Counted from the first letter of the stretch, positions 26,666 through 35,927 are shown. The stretch: 64,000 nt of DNA from Candidatus Obscuribacterales bacterium (GCA_020634035.1 JACKCM010000001.1:620001-684000); one strand, 5' to 3'. Translations and numbers: made by a program. The notes: generated by a model not told the origin, from the letters alone.

Positions 26666-26884
26666 ATGTTCACTACCATGTTCTGGTTCTGTGTGGTCGG
26701 CCTGGTGCTTTCGTTCGTCGGTCTGATGACCACGAAAAAGGTCTCCGAGCTGATCGCGCCCAAGTCTGAGAGTCCCCTGGCCATTCCCCGGACCATCTTC
26801 TCGATGCTCTGGTTTGTCGGCGGTCAGTTCATCTGTTTGATTCTGATGCTGACCTTCGGGCTTATTCTGGCTCTCATGACCTGA
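26666..26884 (+). CDS. Small two-helix membrane protein
   Basis: A 72-residue product with two hydrophobic helices (about residues 2-22 and 43-70) separated by a basic, proline-containing loop (TTKKVSELIAPKSESPLAIPR). AAGGGAAAG precedes the ATG. It is the last gene of the nuclease unit and is followed by a terminator and an ACTAT-type palindrome. No family recognised. Confidence 0.65.
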   Translation: MFTTMFWFCVVGLVLSFVGLMTTKKVSELIAPKSESPLAIPRTIFSMLWFVGGQFICLILMLTFGLILALMT

Positions 26885-26915
26885 GATCCTACGGTAGGAC
26901 GACCGCCTCGTCCGG

Positions 26916-26949
26916 GACCGGCAGAGTTTATCTCTCCGGTCTCTTTTTT
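26916..26949 (+). terminator. Intrinsic terminator of the nuclease unit
   Basis: GACCGGCAGAG pairs with CTCTCCGGTC, followed by TCTTTTTT. Confidence 0.8.
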
Positions 26950-26962
26950 AAACCGGTAAACA

Positions 26963-26977
26963 ACTATAAAGCGCAGT
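26963..26977. repeat. ACTAT-N5-ATAGT palindrome, weak copy
   Basis: ACTAT AAAGC GCAGT: the right arm has two mismatches. It sits between the plus-strand terminator (26916) and the convergent minus-strand terminator (26992), the same position as the exact copies. Confidence 0.4.
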
Positions 26978-26991
26978 AGAAAGCAAAACAG

Positions 26992-27035
26992 AAAAAAGGT
27001 CAGGAAAAACAGTGGTTGAATTCCCTGACCTTTTT
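26992..27035 (-). terminator. Bidirectional terminator of the 27058 gene
   Basis: AAAAAAGGTCAGG pairs with CCTGACCTTTTT around a 19-base loop; A-runs and T-runs flank both sides, so it can act in both directions. Confidence 0.85.
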
Positions 27036-27057
27036 CAAATCTAGCTCTTCAGATGGC

Positions 27058-27975
27058 TCAGGATGCGATCAGGCGACGCAGTCCTCTGGTGACTCCACCT
27101 CGGAAGAAAGACCAGTTGGGATTGGCTTCGTCCAGGGCTTCGACAAGCTTCTGAGAGACCCAGAAATAGTGGCTGTGGCGCTCGACCTCACCGAGCTCAT
27201 CGCCTTTTTCCGAGATGCGCATCCACTGGCCGCTGGCGAAGAGCGCTGTGCCGACGTTGACCATGCCGTCATCGCTTACCGGGACCTGCTTGCGCGGATC
27301 CGAGCTGCCCGCCATGTGCTGGGCATAGGTGAAATAGCGCATCGGCCAGCCTGACCACGAAATCGCCTCGGCGATGTAGCGCGGATCTTTGACCGACCGG
27401 GCGAAATAAGAGGCAGCGTAGCAGGCCATGCAGCCGGCGTGTCGACGGGCGTCTTCGGACTCCATGCGACGGTTGTCGTAGGGCGATTTGTGATGGGCTG
27501 CGGTGGCCCGGGCCGCTGCTTTGTCCCACAGCTCCTGGTCGACGCAGCGCATCTCGAAGAGGTCGATGATCGTCTTCACGGCGCCGTATTGCTCGGCGTC
27601 CTGGGTGTAGGCCAGGAGCTTGTTGAGGATCTCAACGGAGAGTCGCGAAATCACGCTTGCTTCGTCGAGCTCGACCCCCACCGGAATCGCCTTGAAGAAG
27701 CGCTTCCACCAGCCCCTTGCCTGGGCGGTTGAGAGGTTGAGGAAAATCGCACGCTCTGCGTAGGCGAGAGAGACCGAGACACCGATTTCGTCGGCATAGT
27801 AGTGGTGGTCGCAGGCGGGACCCTTCTGGCAGACATAGGGGGCGGGGCACCACTGGCGCGATGACCAGTTCAGCTTTTCCCGTTCTCCGGATTTGTCTGT
27901 GATCGAAGCGGCGAGACCGTCGGCGATCTCCATCAATCGGGCTTTCAGCATTGGGTCGGAGTGGAATGTAGCCAT
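27058..27975 (-). CDS. Unknown soluble protein with Cys/His cluster
   Basis: A 305-residue protein without a recognised family. Near residues 43-58 it has a CPAPYVCQKGPACDHHYY cluster that could bind a metal. A helical stretch at about 150-200 (AAARATAAHHKSPYDNRR, HAGCMACYAASYFARSV) carries further Cys and His residues. AGGA lies seven bases before ATG 27975. It converges on the nuclease operon with back-to-back terminators and a palindrome between. Strong C/G-ending codon bias, as in the other unknowns of this class. Confidence 0.75.
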   Translation of the reverse strand: MATFHSDPMLKARLMEIADGLAASITDKSGEREKLNWSSRQWCPAPYVCQKGPACDHHYYADEIGVSVSLAYAERAIFLNLSTAQARGWWKRFFKAIPVGVELDEASVISRLSVEILNKLLAYTQDAEQYGAVKTIIDLFEMRCVDQELWDKAAARATAAHHKSPYDNRRMESEDARRHAGCMACYAASYFARSVKDPRYIAEAISWSGWPMRYFTYAQHMAGSSDPRKQVPVSDDGMVNVGTALFASGQWMRISEKGDELGEVERHSHYFWVSQKLVEALDEANPNWSFFRGGVTRGLRRLIAS

Positions 27976-28291
27976 TCTAATTCCTTTTCTTATTCGACTT
28001 CTGTTCAGCCTTGGCTCTCTTCAAAAGGCAGATTGAAAAACGAGGATGGCAGCTGTCACTTCAGAAGGTCTGAAGCGATGGCGCTGGTCTCGAATGGTGG
28101 TATCGGGTCTTTCGGTCTGCCTGAAAAAGAGAAGTCGAGGAGTATCTAAGAATCTATTGATTCAGAAAACCACTTTCAAGCTATTAGTTTATATTTCGGT
28201 TGTAAAGAAGAGTGTTAAGGCCTAATATATGGGCGCTTGCAGATTCGGCTCTGCCTATTGCAAAGCTCAAAATTTACTTCTTTCAGCAATG
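27976..28291. other. Intergenic region, 316 bases
   Basis: Holds the promoter of the 27058 gene on the minus strand and the 3' end region of mqnC. No open frame or clear hairpin was seen. Confidence 0.4.
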
Positions 28292-29368
28292 CTAGCGTTT
28301 CGAAATTTCCAGGTCTCTGGCGACATGGCGATAAGTCGTCCGGAAGCCTTCTTGTCTGGCAGCTTCGAGCACTTTCTCCACATCCTTTTCAATTACGGCG
28401 CCGGCCATCTCTGTGACTTCGTCTTCCCAGGGGATATCGAAATCATCTGCTCCATAAGCGAGGGCTTTGAGGGCGTTGCGATTCTGGGTCAGTACCGAGG
28501 CTCTTATATGCTTGATGTTATCCAGATAAATGCGGGACAGAGCAAGATGGCGCAGGTATTCTTCAGGTCCTATCTCTTTGCCGCCCAACTCGTTGTTGTA
28601 AGGTTTATAAGTCCAGCAGAGGAAACTGAAGATTTTTCCGTCAACATCATCCTGGAAGTTTCTCAGGCTCTCCAGATGTTCCAGCCGTTCATCAAGACTT
28701 TCGTCGAAACCTATCACCATTGTTGCGGTGGTATTTATACCGGCTTCAATAATGGCTCTTTGGGTCTGGTAGTATTCTTCGACCGTGTATTTGAGCGGGC
28801 TGTGTCTCAATCTAAAAGAGTCGGCTAGAATTTCGGCACCACCACCGGTGATCCAGCGCACTCCGGCTTTTTTAAGTTCTGCCAGGGTGTCTTCAAGAGA
28901 AAGTTTGGAAAGCCGGGCGATATAAAGCAATTCGACTATGGTCAGGGCGTAGAATTCGATCTTGTCTCCATATTTTTCACGAATCGAAGAGAATAAATCG
29001 GTATAAAAATCCAGCTTGAGTTTGGGGTTGAAGCCGCCGTTGAAGCCGAATAGATCGCCGCCGACATTGATAAGCTCGTCTATTTTTTCGAAGATCCACT
29101 CTTTCGATTTGACATAGCCATCCGGGGCGTTAGGCAGCCTGTAGAACGAGCAATAGTCGCATTTAGCTACGCAAACATTGGTGTAGTTTACGATGCGCAT
29201 CAACAAATAAGTGGCGCAGCCCGGCTCATGAAAACGATCCCTGACCACATTAGCCATCCGCTTCAACATGTCATCCGGCGCTTCCAGATAAAGAAGACGG
29301 GCATCATCCGTGCTGATTCGCTCTCCAGCTTCGACTTTTTTCTCCAGCTCGATCAAGCTAGCCTTCAT
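28292..29368 (-). CDS. mqnC: Radical SAM dehypoxanthine futalosine cyclase
   Basis: A 358-residue radical SAM enzyme of the futalosine menaquinone pathway, making cyclic dehypoxanthine futalosine. The 4Fe-4S motif is CVAKCDYC, CxxxCxxC, followed by SFYRLPNAPDGYV. The MqnC-type blocks GGFNPKLKLDFY, GGGAEILADSFRLRHSPLKY, TTATMVIGF and ERLEHLESLR favour MqnC over the related MqnE. The ATG at 29368 is chosen because AGGTG lies eight bases upstream and family similarity begins just after; the longer frame to 29437 adds an unconserved tail. No other mqn gene is in the window. Confidence in the superfamily is very high, in MqnC itself good. Confidence 0.85.
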   Translation of the reverse strand: MKASLIELEKKVEAGERISTDDARLLYLEAPDDMLKRMANVVRDRFHEPGCATYLLMRIVNYTNVCVAKCDYCSFYRLPNAPDGYVKSKEWIFEKIDELINVGGDLFGFNGGFNPKLKLDFYTDLFSSIREKYGDKIEFYALTIVELLYIARLSKLSLEDTLAELKKAGVRWITGGGAEILADSFRLRHSPLKYTVEEYYQTQRAIIEAGINTTATMVIGFDESLDERLEHLESLRNFQDDVDGKIFSFLCWTYKPYNNELGGKEIGPEEYLRHLALSRIYLDNIKHIRASVLTQNRNALKALAYGADDFDIPWEDEVTEMAGAVIEKDVEKVLEAARQEGFRTTYRHVARDLEISKR

Positions 29369-29492
29369 CTTAAGAACACCTGTGTTAGAGATCTGAACAA
29401 AGCAGTATATACTTATTCTTCGGGACGGGGAGATCATTTGTCATTTGTGTGTCATTAGTTTGTCGTTAGTTTAAAGTTTCGGAGAGAAGCCA

Positions 29493-29846
29493 TTGTCCGA
29501 AGAGCTGGAATCGCAAGAGGTTAAGGAAACAGAGCCGGTGGACTCTGTAGCCGAACGCAAGAATATAACCATGGGCTCGATTCTGGGCCTGCTCAGTTTG
29601 ACCATGTTCATCGGTGGCGCTCTGGTGACGCTTATGCTTCTGGCTCGTTCCTTCGAGGTCCACGGCATGGCGCTGGTAGCTTTCGTGCTTACCTCATGTG
29701 CTCTCGTACTTGGCCTGGCCGGCTATTTGGTCACCAATTTGATGGGTCATAAGCCGGCACTGGGCGCCTTTATAGGAGCCCTGCTGGGAGCCTTCTCCGG
29801 CTTGATGCTTTATCTGACCACTAAAGAGATGCCCTGGTGGCAGTGA
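29493..29846 (+). CDS. Small polytopic membrane protein
   Basis: A 117-residue product with an acidic N-terminal tail (about 25 residues) followed by three hydrophobic helices (ITMGSILGLLSLTMFIGGAL, ALVAFVLTSCALVLGLAGYL, GAFIGALLGAFSGLMLYL). The start is TTG 29493 with GGAGAG about seven bases upstream; no ATG fits. It is transcribed divergently from mqnC. No family recognised. Confidence 0.7.
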   Translation: MSEELESQEVKETEPVDSVAERKNITMGSILGLLSLTMFIGGALVTLMLLARSFEVHGMALVAFVLTSCALVLGLAGYLVTNLMGHKPALGAFIGALLGAFSGLMLYLTTKEMPWWQ

Positions 29847-29865
29847 GACTTTGAAAAACGTTTAT

Positions 29866-30258
29866 TTATTCGTTTTCCCAATTGTTCGGTGTGAATAGAG
29901 ATAGCTTTCGTGAGAGAGGCTTTTGCACTATTGCTGAGCCGTCGTCTTTGTAGATTTCAAGCTCTTTCATTGAACCGTCAAGCACATGAAGCAACATATG
30001 AACCCGTGGTTCTTTGTCATCGCTGCCTTCTTCCGAATCGCTGTAGCTCGCTTCTACCGGCACTCTGCTTTGAACATCGGCACGCACGCCCGACTCGACT
30101 TTGAGCGACAACGAGCCATTCTCGTCTAGAGTTTGAACCTGCATTGCTTCGATCTGCATTCTGAGATGCTCTACGCCAGGAAACTCTACCGAGAGTAAGC
30201 GATTGAAAATGTTGATCTCCAATTCTGTCGGCTCTCGCCAATTGCTCTCGATTGCCAT
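29866..30258 (-). CDS. DUF6984-like small protein
   Basis: A 130-residue soluble protein. Its pattern (ELEINIFNRLLSVEFPGVEHLRMQI, then a QTLDENGSLSLKV strand and a late HVLDGSMKELEIYKDDG) resembles DUF6984-type proteins, in which a short helical start precedes a beta domain; the match is from memory and weak. AAGGG lies seven bases before the ATG. It is 14 bases downstream of hisS on the same strand and is probably co-transcribed with it. Function unknown. Confidence 0.55.
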   Translation of the reverse strand: MAIESNWREPTELEINIFNRLLSVEFPGVEHLRMQIEAMQVQTLDENGSLSLKVESGVRADVQSRVPVEASYSDSEEGSDDKEPRVHMLLHVLDGSMKELEIYKDDGSAIVQKPLSRKLSLFTPNNWENE

Positions 30259-30272
30259 TGCACTACCCTTGG

Positions 30273-31589
30273 TCAGGAAAGGTCTTTGATTTCGAGATTA
30301 TCCGGTTCGCCCCGGAAAAGGCAGAACTTGCTGATGTTCTGCTCTTTGAGCTGATCCAACTGTTTTTTCAGGTCTTTGCGACGAGGCACCAGAGTCGCTT
30401 TATGACCTTGCTCTTTCAGGTTTTTGAAAGCCTGCATCACCGCCTCCAGGCTGTCTCTTGCTGGATCATAGACTAGGGCGGTCAGGGCCGGGCGGTCGGG
30501 AGCGCTAAAATTGCGGTCCTGCAAGATGGTGATGATTCTTTCGAAACCTATTGAAAAACCGCAAGCTGGTACTTCGCGTCCCAATAACTTCTCGATCATC
30601 CGGTCGTATCTGCCGCCGCCTGCCACAGAAAAAGAATAGCCAGGTACACTGATCTCGAATATAGGTCCGGTGTAATAACCCATTCCTCTAACAAGGGTCG
30701 GGTCGAATACGATTCGATAACCCTCGGCGTTGTGATCGATTGCGGCAATCAAAGCAGAGAGTTCGTCGAGCAGTTCTTTGCTCTCAGTATCTGGTAGAAG
30801 TCCTCTCATTTTTTCAATCTGTTCACTGCCACTGATAGTGGTATCGCTACGCAACTCATCGGTAGAGAGAAAAATCTCGCCCAGTTTTTCAACAGCCTTT
30901 TCTTGACCGGGGTTCTCTTGCAAGAGTTCGGTTTTCACGCCATCGAGACCAATCTTGTCCAGTTTATCTATGGCGATAAAAACCCTCTCCCAGGATTCTT
31001 CTGCAAAGCCGCAGTAGCGGGCGATATCTTGTAGATAACGTCGGTCGTTAATTCTTATCGTGAAGCCGTCGAGACCTAGGGCGAGCAGGGCCCTGGAGCT
31101 GGCGTTCAGTAGATCGAGTTCGGCGAAATTAGACTTCAAGCCGATGATATCGATATCGCACTGGGTGAACTGCCGGAAGCGTCCTTTTTGAGGGCGTTCA
31201 GCTCTCCAGACATTGCCTATCTGAACCGCTTTGAAGGGAATCGGCAGGTCATTGGCGTTATTAGAATAGTAGCGGACCAATGGAACAGTAAGGTCGAAAC
31301 GCAGACCCAGATCCGAGAGTTCTGGCTCTTGGCCGTTGCCGGACATGGCTTTTTCAAGCTTTTCTCCTCGCTTTAGAATTTCGAAAATCAACTGCAGATT
31401 CTCGCCGCCCTCGCCTCGTTTGAGAAGCTTGATGTTCTCCAGGGCAGGGGTCTCGATGGGAGTGAAACCATGTTCTCTGTAGGTGGCTTTGATCTTCTCG
31501 CAGGCCCAGTCACGGAGGGCTGCTTCCTCGGGAAGGAAGTCCCTTGTTCCTCTGGGGGGTGTTGCTTTCAATGTCTCTTGTTTAGCCAT
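30273..31589 (-). CDS. hisS: Histidyl-tRNA synthetase
   Basis: A 438-residue class II aminoacyl-tRNA synthetase that charges tRNA-His. Seen: PPRGTRDFLPEEA at the start (motif 1 region), PQKGRFRQFTQCDIDIIG (motif 2), the histidine-A motif LVRGMGYYTGPIFEI, and GGRYDRMIEKL with GFSIGFERI (motif 3). A C-terminal anticodon-binding domain completes it. The ATG at 31589 is chosen because the longer frame to 31685 adds a non-conserved basic extension; GAGGAG lies 13 bases upstream, somewhat far. A DUF6984-like gene follows closely. Confidence 0.96.
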   Translation of the reverse strand: MAKQETLKATPPRGTRDFLPEEAALRDWACEKIKATYREHGFTPIETPALENIKLLKRGEGGENLQLIFEILKRGEKLEKAMSGNGQEPELSDLGLRFDLTVPLVRYYSNNANDLPIPFKAVQIGNVWRAERPQKGRFRQFTQCDIDIIGLKSNFAELDLLNASSRALLALGLDGFTIRINDRRYLQDIARYCGFAEESWERVFIAIDKLDKIGLDGVKTELLQENPGQEKAVEKLGEIFLSTDELRSDTTISGSEQIEKMRGLLPDTESKELLDELSALIAAIDHNAEGYRIVFDPTLVRGMGYYTGPIFEISVPGYSFSVAGGGRYDRMIEKLLGREVPACGFSIGFERIITILQDRNFSAPDRPALTALVYDPARDSLEAVMQAFKNLKEQGHKATLVPRRKDLKKQLDQLKEQNISKFCLFRGEPDNLEIKDLS

Positions 31590-32068
31590 CGCTCTGTCCG
31601 ATCTCCTCGCTTGAGTTATCGATTTTATCTGATCAGGGCTCGATCTTGACCGTATAGTCGGTTGCACGAAAATCATTGTTGACATTTTGATAGCGCTAAG
31701 TGTGCAATATTAAAAGAGCTGTTGGCAACCAGGGCTGGCGATTTGCTTCTATGCCTTTAGCGACTGCTTTTTGTGGTGCTGCCAAGAGATCGAGGATGTC
31801 AGGTTGCATGCTGAAATCAGCCTTCTTGCTATTCAGTTTTCAAGTTTCTTCTCTATAAACTAAAACAGTTTTTGCACCCAAAACCTTTCTCTGGTTTCTT
31901 TTAGAGCTTCATTTATTCAGAACATTCATCCTGCGACAGTTCAGTTCTCACTGATCTGTCCCGCGCCGGCTGTCGATGGAATCGCACGAATTGAAGCTCT
32001 TTCAGGGAAAGCACAGAAACACATTAACCAGTAACAGCCGGCTGCGTGATTAACGGTAGGAGATTTCT
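31590..32068. other. Divergent intergenic region, about 480 bases
   Basis: Between hisS (minus) and the acyltransferase gene (plus). No supported gene or hairpin; it must contain both promoters. GGAG at the right end is the ribosome site of the 32069 gene. Confidence 0.4.
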
Positions 32069-32839
32069 ATGAAAAAATCACGAGACGATAGAAACGCCCG
32101 CCGCAGCAAATACTCTGCCTGGCAACGATTCCGGATCTATGCCGAACTCTGTGTCACCAGCGGATTCATTCCCAAAAGGATACCGTGGGTGGTCAGGCTT
32201 GGCAAAGCTCTGGCTCGCCTCTGGGCCTTCGTCCAGATTGGAGAGGTCAAAGTTGTCGGTGCCGAGCATCTCTATGCGGAAGGCAACAAGATTTTTTGCC
32301 CTAATCACAGCTCTTTGCTCGATGCCATCGCCGTCACGCCTTTGATGCCGGATCGCATGCACTACATGTCCGCCGTCGAAGAGATGCGTGGCATGTTCGG
32401 GCTGAAGGGCATAATTATGGGCTCTATGGGTTGTTTTCCGGTGGACCGCAGCCGAGGCAAGACTGTTATTCAGCCTGCCATCGACCTGCTGGCCTCGGGC
32501 AACAACATCATGATTTTTCCGGAGGGCAAGATCAGCCCCAGTGGTGAGTATCTTCGCTTCAAGAGCGGACCCGCCCGGATCAGCATCGGTGCTTACAAGA
32601 AGCTGGAAGGTCGAGAGCCTGTCGCTCTGGTACCGATGCATATCTGCTACGGCACCCGGGACGAGAAGAGCGCTTTGAACTTTGGCAAGATGTTTCTGCG
32701 CTGGAGAAAAGGCGTCACCATCACTATCGACCCGCCTATCTATCTGCATACGGTGGAGCCCCTCGATGCCGCTACTCTGATTGATCTGTTGCGTCACGAT
32801 ATCACCGACGCGGTCTGTGATACCACCAGCGGTGGATGA
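32069..32839 (+). CDS. 1-acyl-sn-glycerol-3-phosphate acyltransferase (PlsC-like)
   Basis: A 256-residue acyltransferase of the PlsC family, which adds the second acyl chain to lysophosphatidic acid at the inner membrane. It has the catalytic NHSSLLD motif (NHxxxxD), the GCFPVDRSRG segment and FPEGKISPSG (FPEGxxS). The basic N-terminus (KKSRDDRNARRSKYS) suggests peripheral membrane attachment. ATG 32069 has GGAG six bases upstream. It stands alone, with a strong terminator and an ACTAT-type palindrome downstream. C/G-ending codons. Confidence 0.9.
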   Translation: MKKSRDDRNARRSKYSAWQRFRIYAELCVTSGFIPKRIPWVVRLGKALARLWAFVQIGEVKVVGAEHLYAEGNKIFCPNHSSLLDAIAVTPLMPDRMHYMSAVEEMRGMFGLKGIIMGSMGCFPVDRSRGKTVIQPAIDLLASGNNIMIFPEGKISPSGEYLRFKSGPARISIGAYKKLEGREPVALVPMHICYGTRDEKSALNFGKMFLRWRKGVTITIDPPIYLHTVEPLDAATLIDLLRHDITDAVCDTTSGG

Positions 32840-32876
32840 CATTGGAGTGATTTGCTAATAAGGGTAGTTTTAAGAA

Positions 32877-32944
32877 GAGCACGGGTGGACGGTTGGTTAT
32901 CGATTTATTCTGGTCGTAAATCAGCCGTCCACCTCTGCTCGTGC
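32877..32944 (+). terminator. Intrinsic terminator of the acyltransferase gene
   Basis: Long imperfect stem, GAGCACGGGTGGACGG against CCGTCCACCTCTGCTCGTGC, followed by a T-rich run (CTATTCTTCTGTTTCTTC). Confidence 0.75.
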
Positions 32945-32975
32945 CTATTCTTCTGTTTCTTCTGGACTAAGTATA

Positions 32976-32990
32976 ACTATAAAATATCGT
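32976..32990. repeat. ACTAT-N5-ATAGT palindrome, one-mismatch copy
   Basis: ACTAT AAAAT ATCGT. It lies about 30 bases past the plus-strand terminator stem and 40 bases before the 3' end of the convergent TPR gene. Confidence 0.55.
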
Positions 32991-33031
32991 ATAATAGCCC
33001 ATTTGAAAAATCTTCTGCTCTGGATACGGAA

Positions 33032-34177
33032 TCAGGGGTTAGGAGCGGCTTTGTCGATTTTGGCATTTAGCCTTGCTACCATGAATCTATACAGATCATA
33101 GGATATGCGCTCGGATTCGACTCGAGATACAGCCGCTTGATCGCAGAACTCTTTGGACTTGCGATAGAGCTCCTTCGCTTTTGCTGCGTTGTGCTCCAGA
33201 GAATAGCAGTCACCAAGCTCTTCGTACAAAGTGGTCATCAGCTTGCTGCTGGCATTTTTTTCTGCCTTGTTGTCCTGGTTCTTCAATATCTGCTCCAGTT
33301 CGACTATGGCTTTTTTAGATTCGCCGAGGTTGCGATGGCAGATGGCCAGAGCCATAAGATCGTTCTCGTATTCCGCGGTGACCGATCCCTGATTCTCTTG
33401 CAGTTTGATGATTCCTGCTGCAAGGCTCACGGCTTTGTCATAGTGTTTTTGCACGATGTAGTTGTCTCTCAATTTCCTGAAAGTAGAAAGTGCGCCCTGA
33501 CTGCCTTTCGCCGTTGTTATGGAGTCTGATATAGATTGATAAATCTGCTCTTGCTCAGTGGAATCTCCGCGCATTCTGAAGGCTTCTGCCAATCTCAGCA
33601 GGTTGTTTCCGTACTCCGCTGAATAAGAGATCGCCTCCGGTGTCAGTCTTGCTGCGCTGTTGAGATAAAACTCTGCCTCGTATAGACCGTTTCGGTCGAG
33701 TTCTCTGGAAGCTGCCTGGACGTATTTATCGACTTTGTGGGCGGTATCATCACCGGGGTCTATGGAGACTTCGACCACCCCGTTCAAAAGCTCTCCTCTA
33801 TCTATCGCACCGGCACTGGCGCCATTGATTTCATTGTTGGAGACTATGATTTCGGTAAAAACATTTGGGTTGGCTGGTGCCAGATATCTGGTCGAGACCG
33901 CCTTTATGTTGGCAGGATCTGCTTCTACCAGCCTGCGCGTGATTAGAATCGCGTCGATTTTCTTATCCTGAATCTCGTTTGAAGGGTAGCCCCTGACCTC
34001 GACCAGCACATTGCCCCGGTCCATCGTCAGGGATAGACTGGCGGAGACAGGCATTATTTTAGCTTTGATGATGGATTCTCTTAGCTGCTCTTGAGTAAGT
34101 TGAGCGCGAGCAGGAAGGGACGTACAGAGCCAGATCGTGGCTGCAACAAAAATGGTCAGGCTTCCATGGCTATTCAT
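33032..34177 (-). CDS. Secreted TPR-repeat protein
   Basis: A 381-residue protein with a signal peptide (hydrophobic stretch then SLPARAQ) and a TonB/TrbI-like segment (MPVSASLSLTMDRGNVLVEVRGYP) before a series of tetratricopeptide repeats in the C-terminal half (AEFYLNSAARLTPEAISYSAEYG, HYDKAVSLAAGIIKLQENQG, ECYSLEHNAAKAKELYRK-like). The ATG at 34177 is chosen because AAGGG lies nine bases upstream and the signal peptide begins there. It is exported and probably works in protein-protein interaction at the envelope. Moderate composition, unlike the acyltransferase beside it. Confidence 0.8.
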   Translation of the reverse strand: MNSHGSLTIFVAATIWLCTSLPARAQLTQEQLRESIIKAKIMPVSASLSLTMDRGNVLVEVRGYPSNEIQDKKIDAILITRRLVEADPANIKAVSTRYLAPANPNVFTEIIVSNNEINGASAGAIDRGELLNGVVEVSIDPGDDTAHKVDKYVQAASRELDRNGLYEAEFYLNSAARLTPEAISYSAEYGNNLLRLAEAFRMRGDSTEQEQIYQSISDSITTAKGSQGALSTFRKLRDNYIVQKHYDKAVSLAAGIIKLQENQGSVTAEYENDLMALAICHRNLGESKKAIVELEQILKNQDNKAEKNASSKLMTTLYEELGDCYSLEHNAAKAKELYRKSKEFCDQAAVSRVESERISYDLYRFMVARLNAKIDKAAPNP

Positions 34178-34262
34178 TGATCTAAACCCTTCATTCAATA
34201 AGCAATTTCCCCCAAACGGCGAAGTCGAAACCTTTAGCGGTTTAACTTCGTAAACAGCGCTT

Positions 34263-34289
34263 AAAAAGTACAAAAAGTACAGAAAGTAC
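34263..34289. repeat. Three tandem 9-base repeats
   Basis: AAAAAGTAC, AAAAAGTAC, AGAAAGTAC in direct order, upstream of the 34177 start and next to the pepA terminator. It may be a small regulatory or slippage-prone tract. Confidence 0.6.
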
Positions 34290-34314
34290 GAAAAAGGCCA
34301 AAAAAGATAAAAAA

Positions 34315-34346
34315 GTGGCGCAGAGTTCAATTGAACTCCACGCCAC
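34315..34346 (-). terminator. Intrinsic terminator of pepA
   Basis: Near-perfect stem GTGGCGTGGAGTTCAA / TTGAACTCTGCGCCAC on the minus strand, followed by TTTTTTATCTTTTTT. Confidence 0.9.
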
Positions 34347-34373
34347 TTTCTGAAATCAGGAAAGCTTTATCTA

Positions 34374-35927
34374 TCAGCCGAAGCTGGCTATCAGATGAGC
34401 CAGGGTCCTGACACCCACGCCTGTGCCGCCTGCCGGCTCGATGCCGTATGCGGTGCCAGGAGTGCGGAACGCTGTTCCGGCGATGTCGGCATGAACCCAC
34501 TCGATACCGTCCTTGATGAATTCCCGCAGGAACCAGGCAGCGGTAATCGAGCCAGGACCGCCACCATCGTTGGTCAGGTCGGCCATCTTGCCTTTGTTTT
34601 CAGCACGATAGATGTCGGGCATCGGCAGTTCATGAACCGCCTCTCCAGCCCTTGCTGCAGCCTTGGCGACCTGCCTGGTGAAGCGATCGTTGTTGCCGAA
34701 GATACCGGTGACATAGACACCGAGAGCTTCTTCAATGGCGCCTGTCAGGGTAGCCAGGTCGACGATCATTGTCGCTTCACAGTGCTCCTGGGCGTAATGC
34801 AAAGCATCCGCCAGGGTCAGCCTGCCTTCGGCGTCGGTGTGACCGACCTCCACGGTTTTGCCCGACATCATCGTGATGACGTCGCCCTGGAGGAAGGCAT
34901 CCGCCGAGATCTGGTTATCGGTGGCTGCGACCAGCGCCCGGATAGAGATCTTCGGTTTGAGCACCGACATCAGTGACATGGCGGCAACCACAGCAGCGGC
35001 ACCGGCCATGTCCATCTTCATGTCGTTCATGCTGGAGTAGTCTTTGATGTCGAGACCGCCGGTGTCGAAGGTCACGCCTTTGCCGACCAGGGCAAGGCAC
35101 TGGACCGTGGCGCCGGAAGGCGGGTCGTAGCTCAACTCGATGAAAGCAGGCGCTTTCGTCGAGCCACGATTGACTGCCAGAACGCCACCCATCTTCATCT
35201 TCTTGATGTCCTGCTTGCCGAAAACCTTGCAAGAGACAAGACCATCCGATTCGGTCGCTACTTTGGTAGCGGCTTTTGCCAGGTGCTGGGCGGTCATGGT
35301 CGAGGGCGGTTCGTTGACCAGATCCCGAGCCAGACAGGTCGCTTCTCCGAGCTTGACACCCAGAGCCGCGCCGTTCTTCGCCTGCCGCAGAGAGTTGCGG
35401 TTTGCCACCAGGGTCAGTGACTTCAGGTGGGTCTGCTCCGCTTCGTCCAGCCAGGGGCCGGTCTTGCGGTGGTTCGGCTCATAGTCGGCCAGTACGCAGT
35501 ACTCGGCGACCACCTGGGCGAACTGTTCGACGGAGAAGCTTTTGAGATCCACGTCAATCAGCGGAAAAATCAGATGCTCAGCGTGGGCGGAATCCCTCGC
35601 TGCGGTGAATGCTTCGGCCAGAACCTCTCGAAGACCATCAGCCGTCAGCTTGGAACGCTGTCCCAGACCGAGGAGGATGACCTTGTCCAGACCCTGGACC
35701 GAGAGGTCGGTATCAATCACTTTCGACTGCTTGTATCGCGGATCGAAGCCGTCATGCTCGACCCGTCGAGACAGCAAACCATTGGTGAGCTCATCAACAG
35801 CCGCGCAATGCGGGCTCTTCAGACCCTCACCGGAAAACATGATCAGAACGATGCTGTAGCGCTCTTCGGACATCTTGCTCAGAGTCGAAGCGAGCTTTCC
35901 AGACGTAACTGTAACTTCCGGTTTCAT
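34374..35927 (-). CDS. pepA: Leucyl aminopeptidase (M17)
   Basis: A 517-residue cytosolic aminopeptidase releasing N-terminal residues from peptides with two metal ions. Seen: VGKGVTFDTGGLDIK, MKMDMAGAA, and the signature HTDAEGRLTLADAL. The usual Asn before TDAEGR is His here, while the catalytic Asp, Glu and Arg are kept. The N-terminal domain is of the normal PepA type. AAGGAG lies five bases before ATG 35927. Its terminator is strong. It carries C/G-ending codons despite being a housekeeping enzyme, showing that this codon class is not simply foreign DNA. Confidence 0.95.
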   Translation of the reverse strand: MKPEVTVTSGKLASTLSKMSEERYSIVLIMFSGEGLKSPHCAAVDELTNGLLSRRVEHDGFDPRYKQSKVIDTDLSVQGLDKVILLGLGQRSKLTADGLREVLAEAFTAARDSAHAEHLIFPLIDVDLKSFSVEQFAQVVAEYCVLADYEPNHRKTGPWLDEAEQTHLKSLTLVANRNSLRQAKNGAALGVKLGEATCLARDLVNEPPSTMTAQHLAKAATKVATESDGLVSCKVFGKQDIKKMKMGGVLAVNRGSTKAPAFIELSYDPPSGATVQCLALVGKGVTFDTGGLDIKDYSSMNDMKMDMAGAAAVVAAMSLMSVLKPKISIRALVAATDNQISADAFLQGDVITMMSGKTVEVGHTDAEGRLTLADALHYAQEHCEATMIVDLATLTGAIEEALGVYVTGIFGNNDRFTRQVAKAAARAGEAVHELPMPDIYRAENKGKMADLTNDGGGPGSITAAWFLREFIKDGIEWVHADIAGTAFRTPGTAYGIEPAGGTGVGVRTLAHLIASFG

